Origin: Variovorax sp. V93
GTDB lineage: Bacteria > Pseudomonadota > Gammaproteobacteria > Burkholderiales > Burkholderiaceae_C
Reading direction: 5' to 3'
Assembly (NCBI RefSeq): GCF_041154485.1
Contig: NZ_AP028669.1
Coordinates: 3,534,001 to 3,598,000, forward strand
DNA: 64,000 nucleotides
Shown piece after piece: positions 46,760 to 54,970 of this stretch (position 1 is its first letter; each line of letters begins with the position of its first letter). The position numbers were made by a program, and so were the translations under genes. Below the pieces are notes generated by a model. The model saw nothing but the letters and a program-made list of their open reading frames with translations, was not told the origin of the DNA and ran no database searches.

Positions 46760-48595
46760 ATGCACGCATCGTTGAAACATCTCGCCATGGCGGGGGTGGT
46801 CCTGGCCACCTTGTCCGCATGCGGCGGAAGCAGCAGCAATTCGAACGGGTTCATTCCCTTCATTCCGCCGCCCGCACCAGCACCGGCGCCCTCCCCGGCG
46901 CCGGCTCCCGCCACGCCCGGCAGCATGGACGTGAAGCTCATTGCCTTCAACGACCTGCACGGCAACCTCGAGCCGCCCCGGCTTTCCATCACCGCGCCGG
47001 CCAGGCAGGGCGGCACGGTCGCGGTGCCCGCGGGCGGCGCCGCGTACCTCGCTTCGGCCATCGCGTCGCTCAAGGCGAAGAACGAGAACAATGCCGTGGT
47101 CTCGGCCGGCGACATGATCGGCGCCTCGCCGCTGGTCTCGGCGCTGTTCCTCGACGAGCCCACCATCGAAGCCGTGAACGCGATGAAGATCGACTTCAAC
47201 GCGGTCGGCAACCACGAATTCGACAAGGGCCAGACCGAACTGCTGCGCATGAAGAATGGCGGCTGCGCCAAGAACACGCCGCTGGAGCCCTGCCGCGTGA
47301 ACAAGGCCTTCCCGGGTGCCAACTTCGGCTTCCTGGCGGCCAACACCGTGAAGACCGACGGCACCACGCTGTTTCCCGCCACGGGCATGAAGAGCTTCAC
47401 CAAGGACGGCGCCACGGTGAAGGTGGCATTCATCGGCATGACGCTCAAGGGCACGCCCAGCATCGTGACGCCGGCCGGCGTCGCGGGCCTGAGCTTCAAG
47501 GACGAGGCGGATACGGCCAATGCGCTGATCCCCCAGCTGAAGGCCCAGGGCGCGGACGCCATCGTGGTCGTGGTCCACGAAGGCGGCACGACCACGGTGG
47601 GCTACAACGACAAGAGCTGCGCCGGCCTGAGCGGCGACATCCTGCCGATCCTAGACAAGCTCGACGCCTCGGTCGACGTGGTGATCTCGGGCCACACGCA
47701 CCGCTCCTACGTCTGCGACTACGGCAAGACCAATCCGGCCAAGCCCTTCCTGCTCACCAGCGCCGGCCAGTACGGCACCCTGCTGACCGACATCAACCTG
47801 ACGATCGACACGCGCACCCGCAAGGTCACGGCCAAGTCGGCCGACAACGTGATCGTCCAGGGCGAGGCCTACATCAGCGGCGCGAACACGGTGGCCGTGA
47901 CCGATCAGTACCCGGTGTTCGGCAAGAACCAGGAAGTGGCCGCGCTCGTCAGCCAGTACCTGTCGGTCGCGGCGCCGCTGGTGCAGCGGGTGGTGGGCAC
48001 GCTCTCCGGCCCGGCCACGCGCACGCAGACGACCTCGCGCGAAAGCGTGCTGGGCAACCTGATCGCCGATGCGCAGCTCGCCGCGACCAGCGCCAGCAAC
48101 AAGGGCGGCGCGCAGATCGCGTTCATGAACCCGGGCGGCGTGCGTGCCGATCTCGTGCCGGCCGGCGACGGCAGCGTGACCTATGGCCAGATCTTCAGCG
48201 TGCAGCCCTTCGGCAACAGCCTGGTGGTGAAAACGATGACCGGCGCGCAGATCAAGGCCGTGCTCGAGCAGCAGTTCAACAGCGGCAGCAACACGGTCGC
48301 TTCGCCGCGGGTGCTGCTGCCTTCGCGCAGCCTGAGCTACAGCTACAGCCTCTCGGCGCCCGCGGGCTCGCGCATCAGCAACATGGCGCTCAACGGAACC
48401 GCGATGAGCGACGGCGCGAGCTACCGCGTGACGATGAACAGCTTCCTGGCCACCGGCGGCGACAACTTCACGGTCTTCAACCAGGGCACCGACACGCTCG
48501 GCGGCGACCAGGACGTGGACGCCCTCGAGGCCTACATCAAGGCGAACAGCCCGCTGGCGCCGCCCGCGGCCAACCGCATCACGGCACTGCCTTGA
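46760..48595 (+). CDS. 5'-nucleotidase/UshA-type phosphoesterase, lipoprotein
   Basis: A 611-residue surface or periplasmic phosphoesterase. The lipobox is LSACGGS (Cys22), followed by a Pro/Ala linker. The calcineurin-like domain has the metal motifs FNDLHGNLEP, SAGDMIGASPL, VGNHEFDKG and SGHTHRSY. The C-terminal 5'-nucleotidase domain has NPGGVRADL and TYGQIFSVQPFGNSLV, which stack the base. It probably dephosphorylates external nucleotides for uptake. AGAGGAGAGGCTC precedes the ATG at 46760; the earlier in-frame start lacks such a site. It ends at a bidirectional terminator. Confidence 0.92.
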   Translation: MHASLKHLAMAGVVLATLSACGGSSSNSNGFIPFIPPPAPAPAPSPAPAPATPGSMDVKLIAFNDLHGNLEPPRLSITAPARQGGTVAVPAGGAAYLASAIASLKAKNENNAVVSAGDMIGASPLVSALFLDEPTIEAVNAMKIDFNAVGNHEFDKGQTELLRMKNGGCAKNTPLEPCRVNKAFPGANFGFLAANTVKTDGTTLFPATGMKSFTKDGATVKVAFIGMTLKGTPSIVTPAGVAGLSFKDEADTANALIPQLKAQGADAIVVVVHEGGTTTVGYNDKSCAGLSGDILPILDKLDASVDVVISGHTHRSYVCDYGKTNPAKPFLLTSAGQYGTLLTDINLTIDTRTRKVTAKSADNVIVQGEAYISGANTVAVTDQYPVFGKNQEVAALVSQYLSVAAPLVQRVVGTLSGPATRTQTTSRESVLGNLIADAQLAATSASNKGGAQIAFMNPGGVRADLVPAGDGSVTYGQIFSVQPFGNSLVVKTMTGAQIKAVLEQQFNSGSNTVASPRVLLPSRSLSYSYSLSAPAGSRISNMALNGTAMSDGASYRVTMNSFLATGGDNFTVFNQGTDTLGGDQDVDALEAYIKANSPLAPPAANRITALP

Positions 48596-48618
48596 ACGGG
48601 CCGGCTCCTCCAGAAGCG

Positions 48619-48648
48619 AAGAAGGCGGACAGGAGGGTCCGCCTTCTT
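48619..48648. terminator. Bidirectional terminator between the 5'-nucleotidase and livM
   Basis: AAGAAGGCGGAC (48619-48630) and GTCCGCCTTCTT (48637-48648) form a perfect 12-bp stem with a 6-nt loop, with TCGTTTC after it. It lies between convergent genes. The paired A/T ends let both strands use it. Confidence 0.88.
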
Positions 48649-48653
48649 TCGTT

Positions 48654-49640
48654 TCAGGCTTTCCTGCCCTTGCGGCGATCGAGGAAAGCGATGACCTCGC
48701 CCATGATGCCCCTGCGGAACGCCAGCACGCAGATCACGAAGATCAGGCCCGTGACCATGGTGACCGACTCGCCGAGCGTATTGAACCAGTCGACCCCGGT
48801 GAGGTGCGCCATGAAGCTGCCGAAATCGCCCACCTTGTTTTCCAGCAGCACCACCACCGCCGAGCCCACCAGCGGGCCCGACAGCGTGCCGAGGCCACCC
48901 ACCAGCGTCATCAGGATCACGTGGCCCGAAGCGGTCCAGTGCACGTCGCTCAGCGAAGCGAAGCCGAGCACCAGCGTCTTCAGCGAGCCGGCCAGGCCCG
49001 ACAGCGCGGCCGAGATCACGAAGGCCAGCAGCTTGAAGCGGTTGACGTCGTAGCCGAGCGAGATGGCGCGCGGCTCGTTCTCCTTGATGCCCTTGAGCAC
49101 CTGCCCGAACGGCGAATGCACGGTGCGCGCAATGAGCAGGAAGGCCGCCACCACGATCACCAGCGCCACGTAGTACATCGTGAGGTCGTCGCGCAGGTCG
49201 ATGAGGCCGAAGAGCTTGCCGCGCGGCACGCTCTGCAGCCCGTCCTCGCCGCCCGTGAACGGCGCCTGCAGCGCGACGAAGTACATCATCTGCGCGAGCG
49301 CCAGCGTGATCATCGAGAAATAGATGCCCTGGCGGCGAATCGCCAGCCAGCCGAACACCAGCCCGAGCAGCGCACCGGCCAGCGTGCCCGCGATCAGGCC
49401 GAGCTCGGGCGTGAGGTGCCAGACCTTGAGCGCATGGCCCGTGAGATAGGCCGAGCCGCCCAGGAACGCGGCATGGCCGAAGGACAGCATGCCGGTGTAG
49501 CCCAGCAGCAGGTTGAAGGCGCACGCGAAGAGCGCGAAGCACAGCACCTTCATCACGAACACCGGATAGAAGCCGATGAAGGGTGCGGCAACGAGCGCCA
49601 GCAGCAGCACCCCGTAGACGACGAGCGATATTTTCTTCAT
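48654..49640 (-). CDS. livM: Branched-chain amino acid ABC transporter permease LivM
   Basis: Inner-membrane permease of 328 residues, with about eight to nine helices. Typical marks are YTGMLSFGHAAFLGGSAYLTG, TLALAQMMYFVALQ, GGEDGLQSVP, the ATPase-contact loop GQVLKGIKENEPRAISLGYDV and VGGLGTLSGPLVGSAVV. It starts at 49640, 5 nt after the livH stop. It is the last gene of the livGFJHM operon and lies just before the bidirectional terminator. Substrate is probably branched-chain amino acids or a related amide; the receptor at 50606 decides. Confidence 0.92.
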   Translation of the reverse strand: MKKISLVVYGVLLLALVAAPFIGFYPVFVMKVLCFALFACAFNLLLGYTGMLSFGHAAFLGGSAYLTGHALKVWHLTPELGLIAGTLAGALLGLVFGWLAIRRQGIYFSMITLALAQMMYFVALQAPFTGGEDGLQSVPRGKLFGLIDLRDDLTMYYVALVIVVAAFLLIARTVHSPFGQVLKGIKENEPRAISLGYDVNRFKLLAFVISAALSGLAGSLKTLVLGFASLSDVHWTASGHVILMTLVGGLGTLSGPLVGSAVVVLLENKVGDFGSFMAHLTGVDWFNTLGESVTMVTGLIFVICVLAFRRGIMGEVIAFLDRRKGRKA

Positions 49641-49645
49641 GGACT

Positions 49646-50521
49646 TCACTTCTCGCTGCCGAACAGGCCGGCCGGGCGGATCAGCAGCACCACGACCATG
49701 ATCACGAACACCACGGTGGCCGAAGCCTCCGGATAGAACACCTTGGTCAGCCCCTCGATCACGCCGAGCCCCAGGCCCGTGAGGATGGCGCCCATGATCG
49801 AGCCCATGCCGCCGATCACGACCACCGCGAACACGATGATGATCAGGTTCTGCCCCATCAGCGGCGAGATCTGGATCACCGGCGCCGCGAGCACGCCGGC
49901 AAAGGCCGCCAGCGCCACGCCGAAGCCGTAGGTCAGCGTCACCATCAGCGGCACGTTGACGCCGAAGGCCTCGACCAGCCGCGGGTTCTCGGTGCCGGCG
50001 CGCAGGTAGGCGCCAAGCCGCGTCTTCTCGATCGCATACCAGGTGGCAAAGCACACCACCAGCGACGCCACCACCACCCACGCGCGGTAGTTGGGCAGGA
50101 ACATGAAGCCCAGGTTGGTGCCGCCGCTCAGCGCCTCGGGCGTGCTGTAGGCCAGGCCGGAGACGCCGTACACCGAGCGGAAGCCGCCTTCGATCAGCAG
50201 CGTGAGGCCGAGCGTGAGCAGGAGGCCGTAGAGGTGGTCGAGCTTGTAGATCCAGCGCAGCAGCAGCCGCTCGATCAGCACGCCGAACAGGCCGACGATG
50301 ATCGGTGCCGCCACCAGCATGACCCAGTAGTTGACGTTGAAGTAGTTCATCGCCATCCACGACAGCACCGCCCCCATCATGAACAGCGCGCCATGCGCGA
50401 AGTTGATGACGTTGAGCAGCCCGAAGATCACCGCCAGCCCCAGGCTCAGGATCGCGTAGAACGACCCGTTGACCAGCCCCAGCAGGAGCTGGCTCAACAG
50501 GGCAGGCATGGAAATATTCAT
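49646..50521 (-). CDS. livH: Branched-chain amino acid ABC transporter permease LivH
   Basis: A 291-residue permease with about eight helices. Family marks are LVNGSFYAILSLGLAVIFGLLNVINFAHG at the N-terminus, the cytosolic contact loop MRAGTENPRLVEAFGVNV-like (LRAGTENPRLVEAFGV here), and VVIGGMGSIMGAILTGLGLG near the end. It partners LivM and is energised by LivF and LivG. It lies 84 bp after the receptor gene. Confidence 0.92.
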   Translation of the reverse strand: MNISMPALLSQLLLGLVNGSFYAILSLGLAVIFGLLNVINFAHGALFMMGAVLSWMAMNYFNVNYWVMLVAAPIIVGLFGVLIERLLLRWIYKLDHLYGLLLTLGLTLLIEGGFRSVYGVSGLAYSTPEALSGGTNLGFMFLPNYRAWVVVASLVVCFATWYAIEKTRLGAYLRAGTENPRLVEAFGVNVPLMVTLTYGFGVALAAFAGVLAAPVIQISPLMGQNLIIIVFAVVVIGGMGSIMGAILTGLGLGVIEGLTKVFYPEASATVVFVIMVVVLLIRPAGLFGSEK

Positions 50522-50605
50522 CGTGTATGGAATCGAGGTTCAGAAAGGTGGCAGCGGCTTCGCGCGGGGGCCGCCGGGTACGGCAGCCTCCCGCTCAGGC
50601 AACAA

Positions 50606-51802
50606 TTACTTCCAGAGCGCGCAGGTGCTTTCTTCCTTGGTCGTGTAGACCTGGTCGCCCGGCACCTTCTTGACGATCTTCAGCAGGTCCCACGGACCCT
50701 TGGATTCGGACGGCTTCTTGACCTCGGCCAGCAGCATGTCGTGCACCATGCGGCCGTCGGCGCGGATCACGCCCTTGGCGTAGAAGTCGTTGATCGGCGT
50801 CTTCTTGAGGTAGGCCATGACCTTGTCGGCATCGGTGCTCTTCACCGCCTCCACGGCCTTGAGGTAGGCCATGGTGGCCGAGTAGTCGGCGGCCTGGATG
50901 TCGGTCGGCTTGTTCTTGGTCTTGGCTTCGTAGCGCGCGGCCCACTTGCGCGACTCTTCGTCGGCGTCCCAGTACCAGCTGGTGGTGTGCAGCAGGCCCT
51001 GCGTGGCCGGCAGGCCCAGGCTCTTCACGTCGGTGAGGAACACCAGCAGGCCTGCGATCTTCATCGACTTGTCGATGCCGAATTCCTTCGATGCCTTCAT
51101 CGAGTTGATGAAGTCGCCGCCGGCATTGGCCAGGCCCAGCACCTGCGCCTTGGAGTTCTGCGCCTGCAGCAGGAAGGAGGAGAAGTCCGATGCATTGAGC
51201 GGCGCGCGCACCGTGCCCACCACCGAGCCGCCCTTGGCCTTGACGACCTTGGCGGTGTCGGCTTCGAGCGCATGGCCGAAGGCATAGTCGGCCGTCAGGA
51301 AGAACCAGCTCTTGCCGCCGGTGTCGACCACCGCGCCGCCGGTGCTCTTGGCCAGCGCGACGGTGTCGTAGGCGTAGTGCACGGTGTAGGGGCTGCACTG
51401 CGCGTTGGTCAGCGCCGAGGTGGCCGCGCCGTTGGTGAAGAACACGCGCTTCTTTTCCTGCGCCACCTTGGCGGTGGCCAGCGCCACGCCCGAATTGGTG
51501 CCTGCGAAGATCATCGTGGCACCGGCCGTGTCGATCCACTCGCGCGCCTTGGAGGCGGCGATGTCGGGCTTGTTCTGGTGGTCGACGCTCAGCACCTCCA
51601 CCGGCTGGCCGAGCACCTTGCCGCCCATGTCGTCGATGGCCATCTGGATGGCCGTTGCGCCGCCCTTGCCTTCCAGGTCGGCGTACAGGCCCGACAGGTC
51701 GCTGATGTAGCCGATGACGACCTTCTCCTGCGCCTGCACGGCATGGCTCGCAAGACCCGCGGCCCCGAGCATGAGAGCGATGATTTTGAGCTTGGTTTGC
51801 AT
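50606..51802 (-). CDS. Branched-chain amino acid-type periplasmic binding protein (LivJ-like)
   Basis: A 398-residue periplasmic receptor of the type I fold. The signal peptide is residues 1-25 (LMLGAAGLASHAVQAQ). The ligand region has VVIGYISDLSGLYADLEGKGG, ATMIFAGTNSGVALATAKVA and FLTADYAFGHALEAD. The ADYAFG stretch and C-terminal STCALWK end suit receptors for amino acids or amides such as urea and short-chain diamides; the ligand is not fixed by sequence. CAGGAGACACC precedes the ATG. It sits between livF and livH. Confidence 0.88.
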   Translation of the reverse strand: MQTKLKIIALMLGAAGLASHAVQAQEKVVIGYISDLSGLYADLEGKGGATAIQMAIDDMGGKVLGQPVEVLSVDHQNKPDIAASKAREWIDTAGATMIFAGTNSGVALATAKVAQEKKRVFFTNGAATSALTNAQCSPYTVHYAYDTVALAKSTGGAVVDTGGKSWFFLTADYAFGHALEADTAKVVKAKGGSVVGTVRAPLNASDFSSFLLQAQNSKAQVLGLANAGGDFINSMKASKEFGIDKSMKIAGLLVFLTDVKSLGLPATQGLLHTTSWYWDADEESRKWAARYEAKTKNKPTDIQAADYSATMAYLKAVEAVKSTDADKVMAYLKKTPINDFYAKGVIRADGRMVHDMLLAEVKKPSESKGPWDLLKIVKKVPGDQVYTTKEESTCALWK

Positions 51803-51858
51803 GGTGTCTCCTGGAATGGTTGAGAGAGTCAGCGTAAAAAAAGGTGGCGCGGACGCGC

Positions 51859-52575
51859 CTACACACCCAGCAGTTCGCTGAGCACGGGCATCTTGGCGTC
51901 GAGCTCCCTGGCGCCGAAGGCCTCGACCATGCGGCCGTGCTCCATCACGTAGAAGCGGTCGGCCAGCGGTGCGGCAAAGCGGAAGTTCTGCTCCACCATC
52001 ACGATGGTGTAGCCCTTGGCGCGCAGCGTGTGGATCATCCGCGCGAGCGCCTGCACGATGACGGGCGCCAGGCCTTCGGAGATCTCGTCGAGCAGCAGCA
52101 GCTTGGCGCCGGTGCGCAGGATGCGCGCCACCGCCAGCATCTGCTGCTCGCCGCCCGAAAGCCGCGTGCCCGGGCTATGGCGGCGCTCGGCCAGGTTGGG
52201 GAACATCTCGTAGATCTCGGCCACCGACATGCCCTGCCCCACGCCCTTCGAACTCTTGAGCGGCGGCGGCAGCAGCAGGTTCTCCTCGGCCGAGAGGCTC
52301 GCGAAGATGCCGCGCTCCTCGGGGCAGTAGCCGATGCCCAGGTGCGCGATGCGGTGCGTGGCCATGCCGATGGTCTGCGCGCCGTTGACTTCGATGCTGC
52401 CCTTGCGCGAGCCGGTCAGGCCCATGATGGCGCGCAGCGTGCTGGTGCGCCCCGCGCCGTTGCGCCCGAGCAGCGTGACGACCTCGCCGGGCTGCACCAC
52501 CATGTTCACGCCGTGCAGCACGTGCGATTCGCCGTACCAGGCGTGCAGATCCTTGATTTCCAGGGCCGCGGTCAT
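51859..52575 (-). CDS. livF: Branched-chain amino acid ABC transporter ATPase LivF, atypical Walker A
   Basis: A 238-residue ATPase. The Walker A motif reads GRNGAGRTST, with Arg43 where Lys is expected; the DNA codon is CGC. The remaining parts are normal: Q-loop region GYCPEERGIFASLS, signature RLSGGEQQMLAVAR, Walker B LLLLDEISEGLAP and the MVEQN switch. LivG has a standard Lys, so the pair may work with one altered site. A sequencing error would need two base changes from AAG, so it is more likely real. The gene is second in the operon, 87 bp after livG. Confidence 0.9.
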   Translation of the reverse strand: MTAALEIKDLHAWYGESHVLHGVNMVVQPGEVVTLLGRNGAGRTSTLRAIMGLTGSRKGSIEVNGAQTIGMATHRIAHLGIGYCPEERGIFASLSAEENLLLPPPLKSSKGVGQGMSVAEIYEMFPNLAERRHSPGTRLSGGEQQMLAVARILRTGAKLLLLDEISEGLAPVIVQALARMIHTLRAKGYTIVMVEQNFRFAAPLADRFYVMEHGRMVEAFGARELDAKMPVLSELLGV

Positions 52576-52589
52576 CGGGTCTCCTGCCG

Positions 52590-52656
52590 GGCCGCCCCAA
52601 AGGAGGCCCGCGCCCCCTCGGGGGGCAGCGCATACACGAAGTGAGGAGCGTGGGGG
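52590..52656. repeat. Short interspersed GC-rich repeat between livG and livF, copy 1
   Basis: The 87-bp livG-livF gap contains CGCCCCCTCGGGGGGCAGCG, then ACACGAAGTG and GAGCGTGGGGG. The block CCCCC-n-GGGGG, ACACGAAGTG, then a short G run recurs at 54911-54961. I recognise this pattern as a small dispersed repeat of Comamonadaceae. Its function is unknown. Confidence 0.6.
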
Positions 52657-52662
52657 TTCATC

Positions 52663-53433
52663 TCAATGGGCCCCCTGCAGCTGGCCGTCGGTCGTGCCCA
52701 TGTAAGCCTCCATCACCTGCGGATTCTTTGAGACTTCGGCATAGGGGCCTTCAGCCAGCACGGCACCGCGCTGAAGCACCGTGATGGTGTCGGCAATGGT
52801 CGAGACCACGCTCATGTTGTGCTCGACCATCAGGATGGTGCGGCCGGCCGACACGCGCTTGATGAGTTCGGCCACGCGGTGCACGTCTTCATGGCCCATG
52901 CCCTGCGTGGGTTCGTCGAGCAGCATCAGTTCGGGGTCCATGGCCAGCGTGGTGGCGATCTCGAGCGCGCGCTTGTGGCCGTAGGGCAGGTTCACCGTGA
53001 GCTCGTCGGCCTCGTGCGCCAGGCCGACTTCGTCGAGCAGTTCGCGGGCGCGCGTGTTGAGCGGCTCGAGCGTCTTCTCGCTCTTCCAGAAATGGTACGA
53101 GGTGCCGAGCGCGCGCTGCAATCCGAGGCGCACGTTCTCCAGCAGCGTGAGGTGCGGAAACACGGCCGAGATCTGGAACGATCGGATGATGCCGCGCCGC
53201 GCGATCTGCGCGGGACGCTCGCCCGTGATGTCGTGCCCGTTGAACAGGATCGTGCCGCTGGTGGGCTCGAGAAACTTGGTGAGCAGGTTGAAGCAGGTGG
53301 TCTTGCCGGCGCCGTTCGGGCCGATCAGCGCATGGATCGAGCCGCGCACCACCGAGAGGTCGACCTTGCTGACCGCAGTGAACCCCTTGAACTCCTTGGT
53401 GAGCTGCCGTGTTTCGAGGATGACGTCGCTCAT
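52663..53433 (-). CDS. livG: Branched-chain amino acid ABC transporter ATPase LivG
   Basis: A 256-residue ATPase. It has Walker A GPNGAGKTTC, Q-loop around RSFQISAVFPHL, the LivG-type signature LPYGHKRALEIA, Walker B LMLLDEPTQGM and switch VEHNM. It is the first gene of the livGFJHM set. The 210-bp gap to the divergent epimerase gene must hold its promoter, but no consensus element was obvious. Unlike its partner LivF, the Walker A Lys is intact. Confidence 0.92.
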   Translation of the reverse strand: MSDVILETRQLTKEFKGFTAVSKVDLSVVRGSIHALIGPNGAGKTTCFNLLTKFLEPTSGTILFNGHDITGERPAQIARRGIIRSFQISAVFPHLTLLENVRLGLQRALGTSYHFWKSEKTLEPLNTRARELLDEVGLAHEADELTVNLPYGHKRALEIATTLAMDPELMLLDEPTQGMGHEDVHRVAELIKRVSAGRTILMVEHNMSVVSTIADTITVLQRGAVLAEGPYAEVSKNPQVMEAYMGTTDGQLQGAH

Positions 53434-53643
53434 CTCGCGAAGTCGCCCGGGTTCAGGAAAGATATGTCGGTCATGCGGTCCATCTCATTGCGCCACTGTC
53501 GAACGCGGACCGATTGTTCGTGGCCGCCTCCCGCTTGCATACTGGGGCAAATGCCTATGCTGCAGTGCAACCTGCCGCCGCGACTGTCTCCGGCGGCGCA
53601 CGACTGTCGTCACAATGACAATGACTCATCGGTTCGAACCCTC

Positions 53644-54849
53644 ATGCCCATGCCGAACTTCCGCTCGCCCGAATTCCTGACCGGCCACATCCAGCACACG
53701 CTGGCGTTCTACGAGCCGGTCAGCCGCGACCCATCAGGTGGCTTCTTCCACTTCTTCAAGGACGACGGCACCGTGTACGACCGGCGCACGCGCCACCTCG
53801 TCAGCAGCACGCGCTTCGTCTTCAACCATGCGACGGCGTATCGGCGCTTCGGCGATCCGAAGCACCTCGACGCTGCGCGCCACGGCCTGGCTTTCGTGCA
53901 GCGCGCGCATGCGCAGCCGGACGGCGGCTACGCATGGCAGATCGACTGGCACGACGGCCGCGCCGCCGTGCAGGACGGCACGCAGCATTGCTACGGCATG
54001 GCCTTCGTCCTGCTCGCGCATGCGCATGCGCTCATGGCCGGCATCGAAGAGGCGCGCCCGGGGCTCGAGGCCGCCTGGCAGCTGATGGAACAGCATTTCT
54101 GGGAGCCGCAGCACGCGCTCTATGCCGACGAAGCCACCCCCGACTGGCACGTGGGCGCGTACCGCGGCCAGAACGCCAACATGCATGCCTGCGAGGCGAT
54201 GCTTGCGGCCTTCAAGGCCACACGGGAGGCGCGCTACCTCGATCGCGCGCTCGCGCTCGCGGAGTCGGTCACGGGGCGGCAGGCCGCGCTGGCCGGCGGG
54301 CTGGTCTGGGAGCACTACCGCAAGGACTGGTCGGTCGACTGGGACTACAACCGCGGCGACAAGAGCAACATCTTCCGGCCCTGGGGCTTCCAGACCGGGC
54401 ACCTGACCGAGTGGGCCAAGCTGCTGCTGCAGCTGGAGCGCGCGCTCGTTGCCACGGGCCGCGAAGCGGATTGGGCCGTGCCGCGCGCCAGGCACTTCTT
54501 CGACACCGCGATGCAGCGCGGCTGGGACGCGGCGCATGGCGGCCTCGCCTATGGCTTCGGCCCCGATGGCGCGGTGTGCGACGGCGACAAGTACTTCTGG
54601 GTGCAGGCCGAGAGTTTTGCCGCCGCGGCCCTGCTGGCCGTGCGCACCGGCGATGCCGGCTACTGGGGCTGGTACGACCGCATCTGGGCCTACAGCTGGG
54701 CACATTTCGTCGACCACCGGCATGGCGCGTGGTACCGCATCCTCGCGCCCGACAACCGCAAGATCAGCGACGAGAAGAGCCCGGCCGGCAAGACCGACTA
54801 TCACACCATGGGCGCATGCCACGACGTATTGCGCGCACTCGGCGCTTGA
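53644..54849 (+). CDS. AGE-family epimerase/isomerase
   Basis: A 401-residue alpha/alpha-barrel protein of the N-acylglucosamine 2-epimerase superfamily. Marks include STRFVFNHATAYRRFGD, DGTQHCYGMAFVLLAHAHAL, YRGQNANMHACEAMLAAF, DYNRGDKSNIFRPWGFQTGHLTEW and WVQAESFAAAALL. The His and Arg residues in GFQTGH and TMGACHD fit the active site of mannose/aldose isomerases (YihS-like) better than GlcNAc epimerase, so an aldose-ketose isomerase is likely. Substrate unknown. The start at 53644 (MPMPNFRSP) fits homology; no strong Shine-Dalgarno precedes it. It is divergent from livG. Confidence 0.8.
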   Translation: MPMPNFRSPEFLTGHIQHTLAFYEPVSRDPSGGFFHFFKDDGTVYDRRTRHLVSSTRFVFNHATAYRRFGDPKHLDAARHGLAFVQRAHAQPDGGYAWQIDWHDGRAAVQDGTQHCYGMAFVLLAHAHALMAGIEEARPGLEAAWQLMEQHFWEPQHALYADEATPDWHVGAYRGQNANMHACEAMLAAFKATREARYLDRALALAESVTGRQAALAGGLVWEHYRKDWSVDWDYNRGDKSNIFRPWGFQTGHLTEWAKLLLQLERALVATGREADWAVPRARHFFDTAMQRGWDAAHGGLAYGFGPDGAVCDGDKYFWVQAESFAAAALLAVRTGDAGYWGWYDRIWAYSWAHFVDHRHGAWYRILAPDNRKISDEKSPAGKTDYHTMGACHDVLRALGA

Positions 54850-54879
54850 ATAGGGACACGTGCCCTTCGTGAAACACCG

Positions 54880-54965
54880 CGGAACCGGCTTTGCCGGGCC
54901 GCTGGTGTTGCCCCCGGTGAGGGGGAAGGAGAAGCGACACGAAGTGCGCGTAGCCTGGGGGAGAG
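54880..54965. repeat. Short interspersed GC-rich repeat, copy 2, between convergent genes
   Basis: GGAACCGGCTTTGCCGGGCC is a hairpin (CCGGC/GCCGG with TTT loop). It is followed by CCCCCGGTGAGGGGG, ACACGAAGTG and CTGGGGGAG. The order matches copy 1 in the liv operon. It fills most of the 121-bp gap between the epimerase and the EmrB-like gene and may act in termination. Confidence 0.6.
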
Positions 54966-54970
54966 CCCGG

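Noticed and set aside
53434..53643. A promoter for livG or the epimerase in the 210-bp divergent gap
   Set aside because: Only weak matches to -35 and -10 elements were found, and short CAATGA direct repeats near 53614 were too slight to call.
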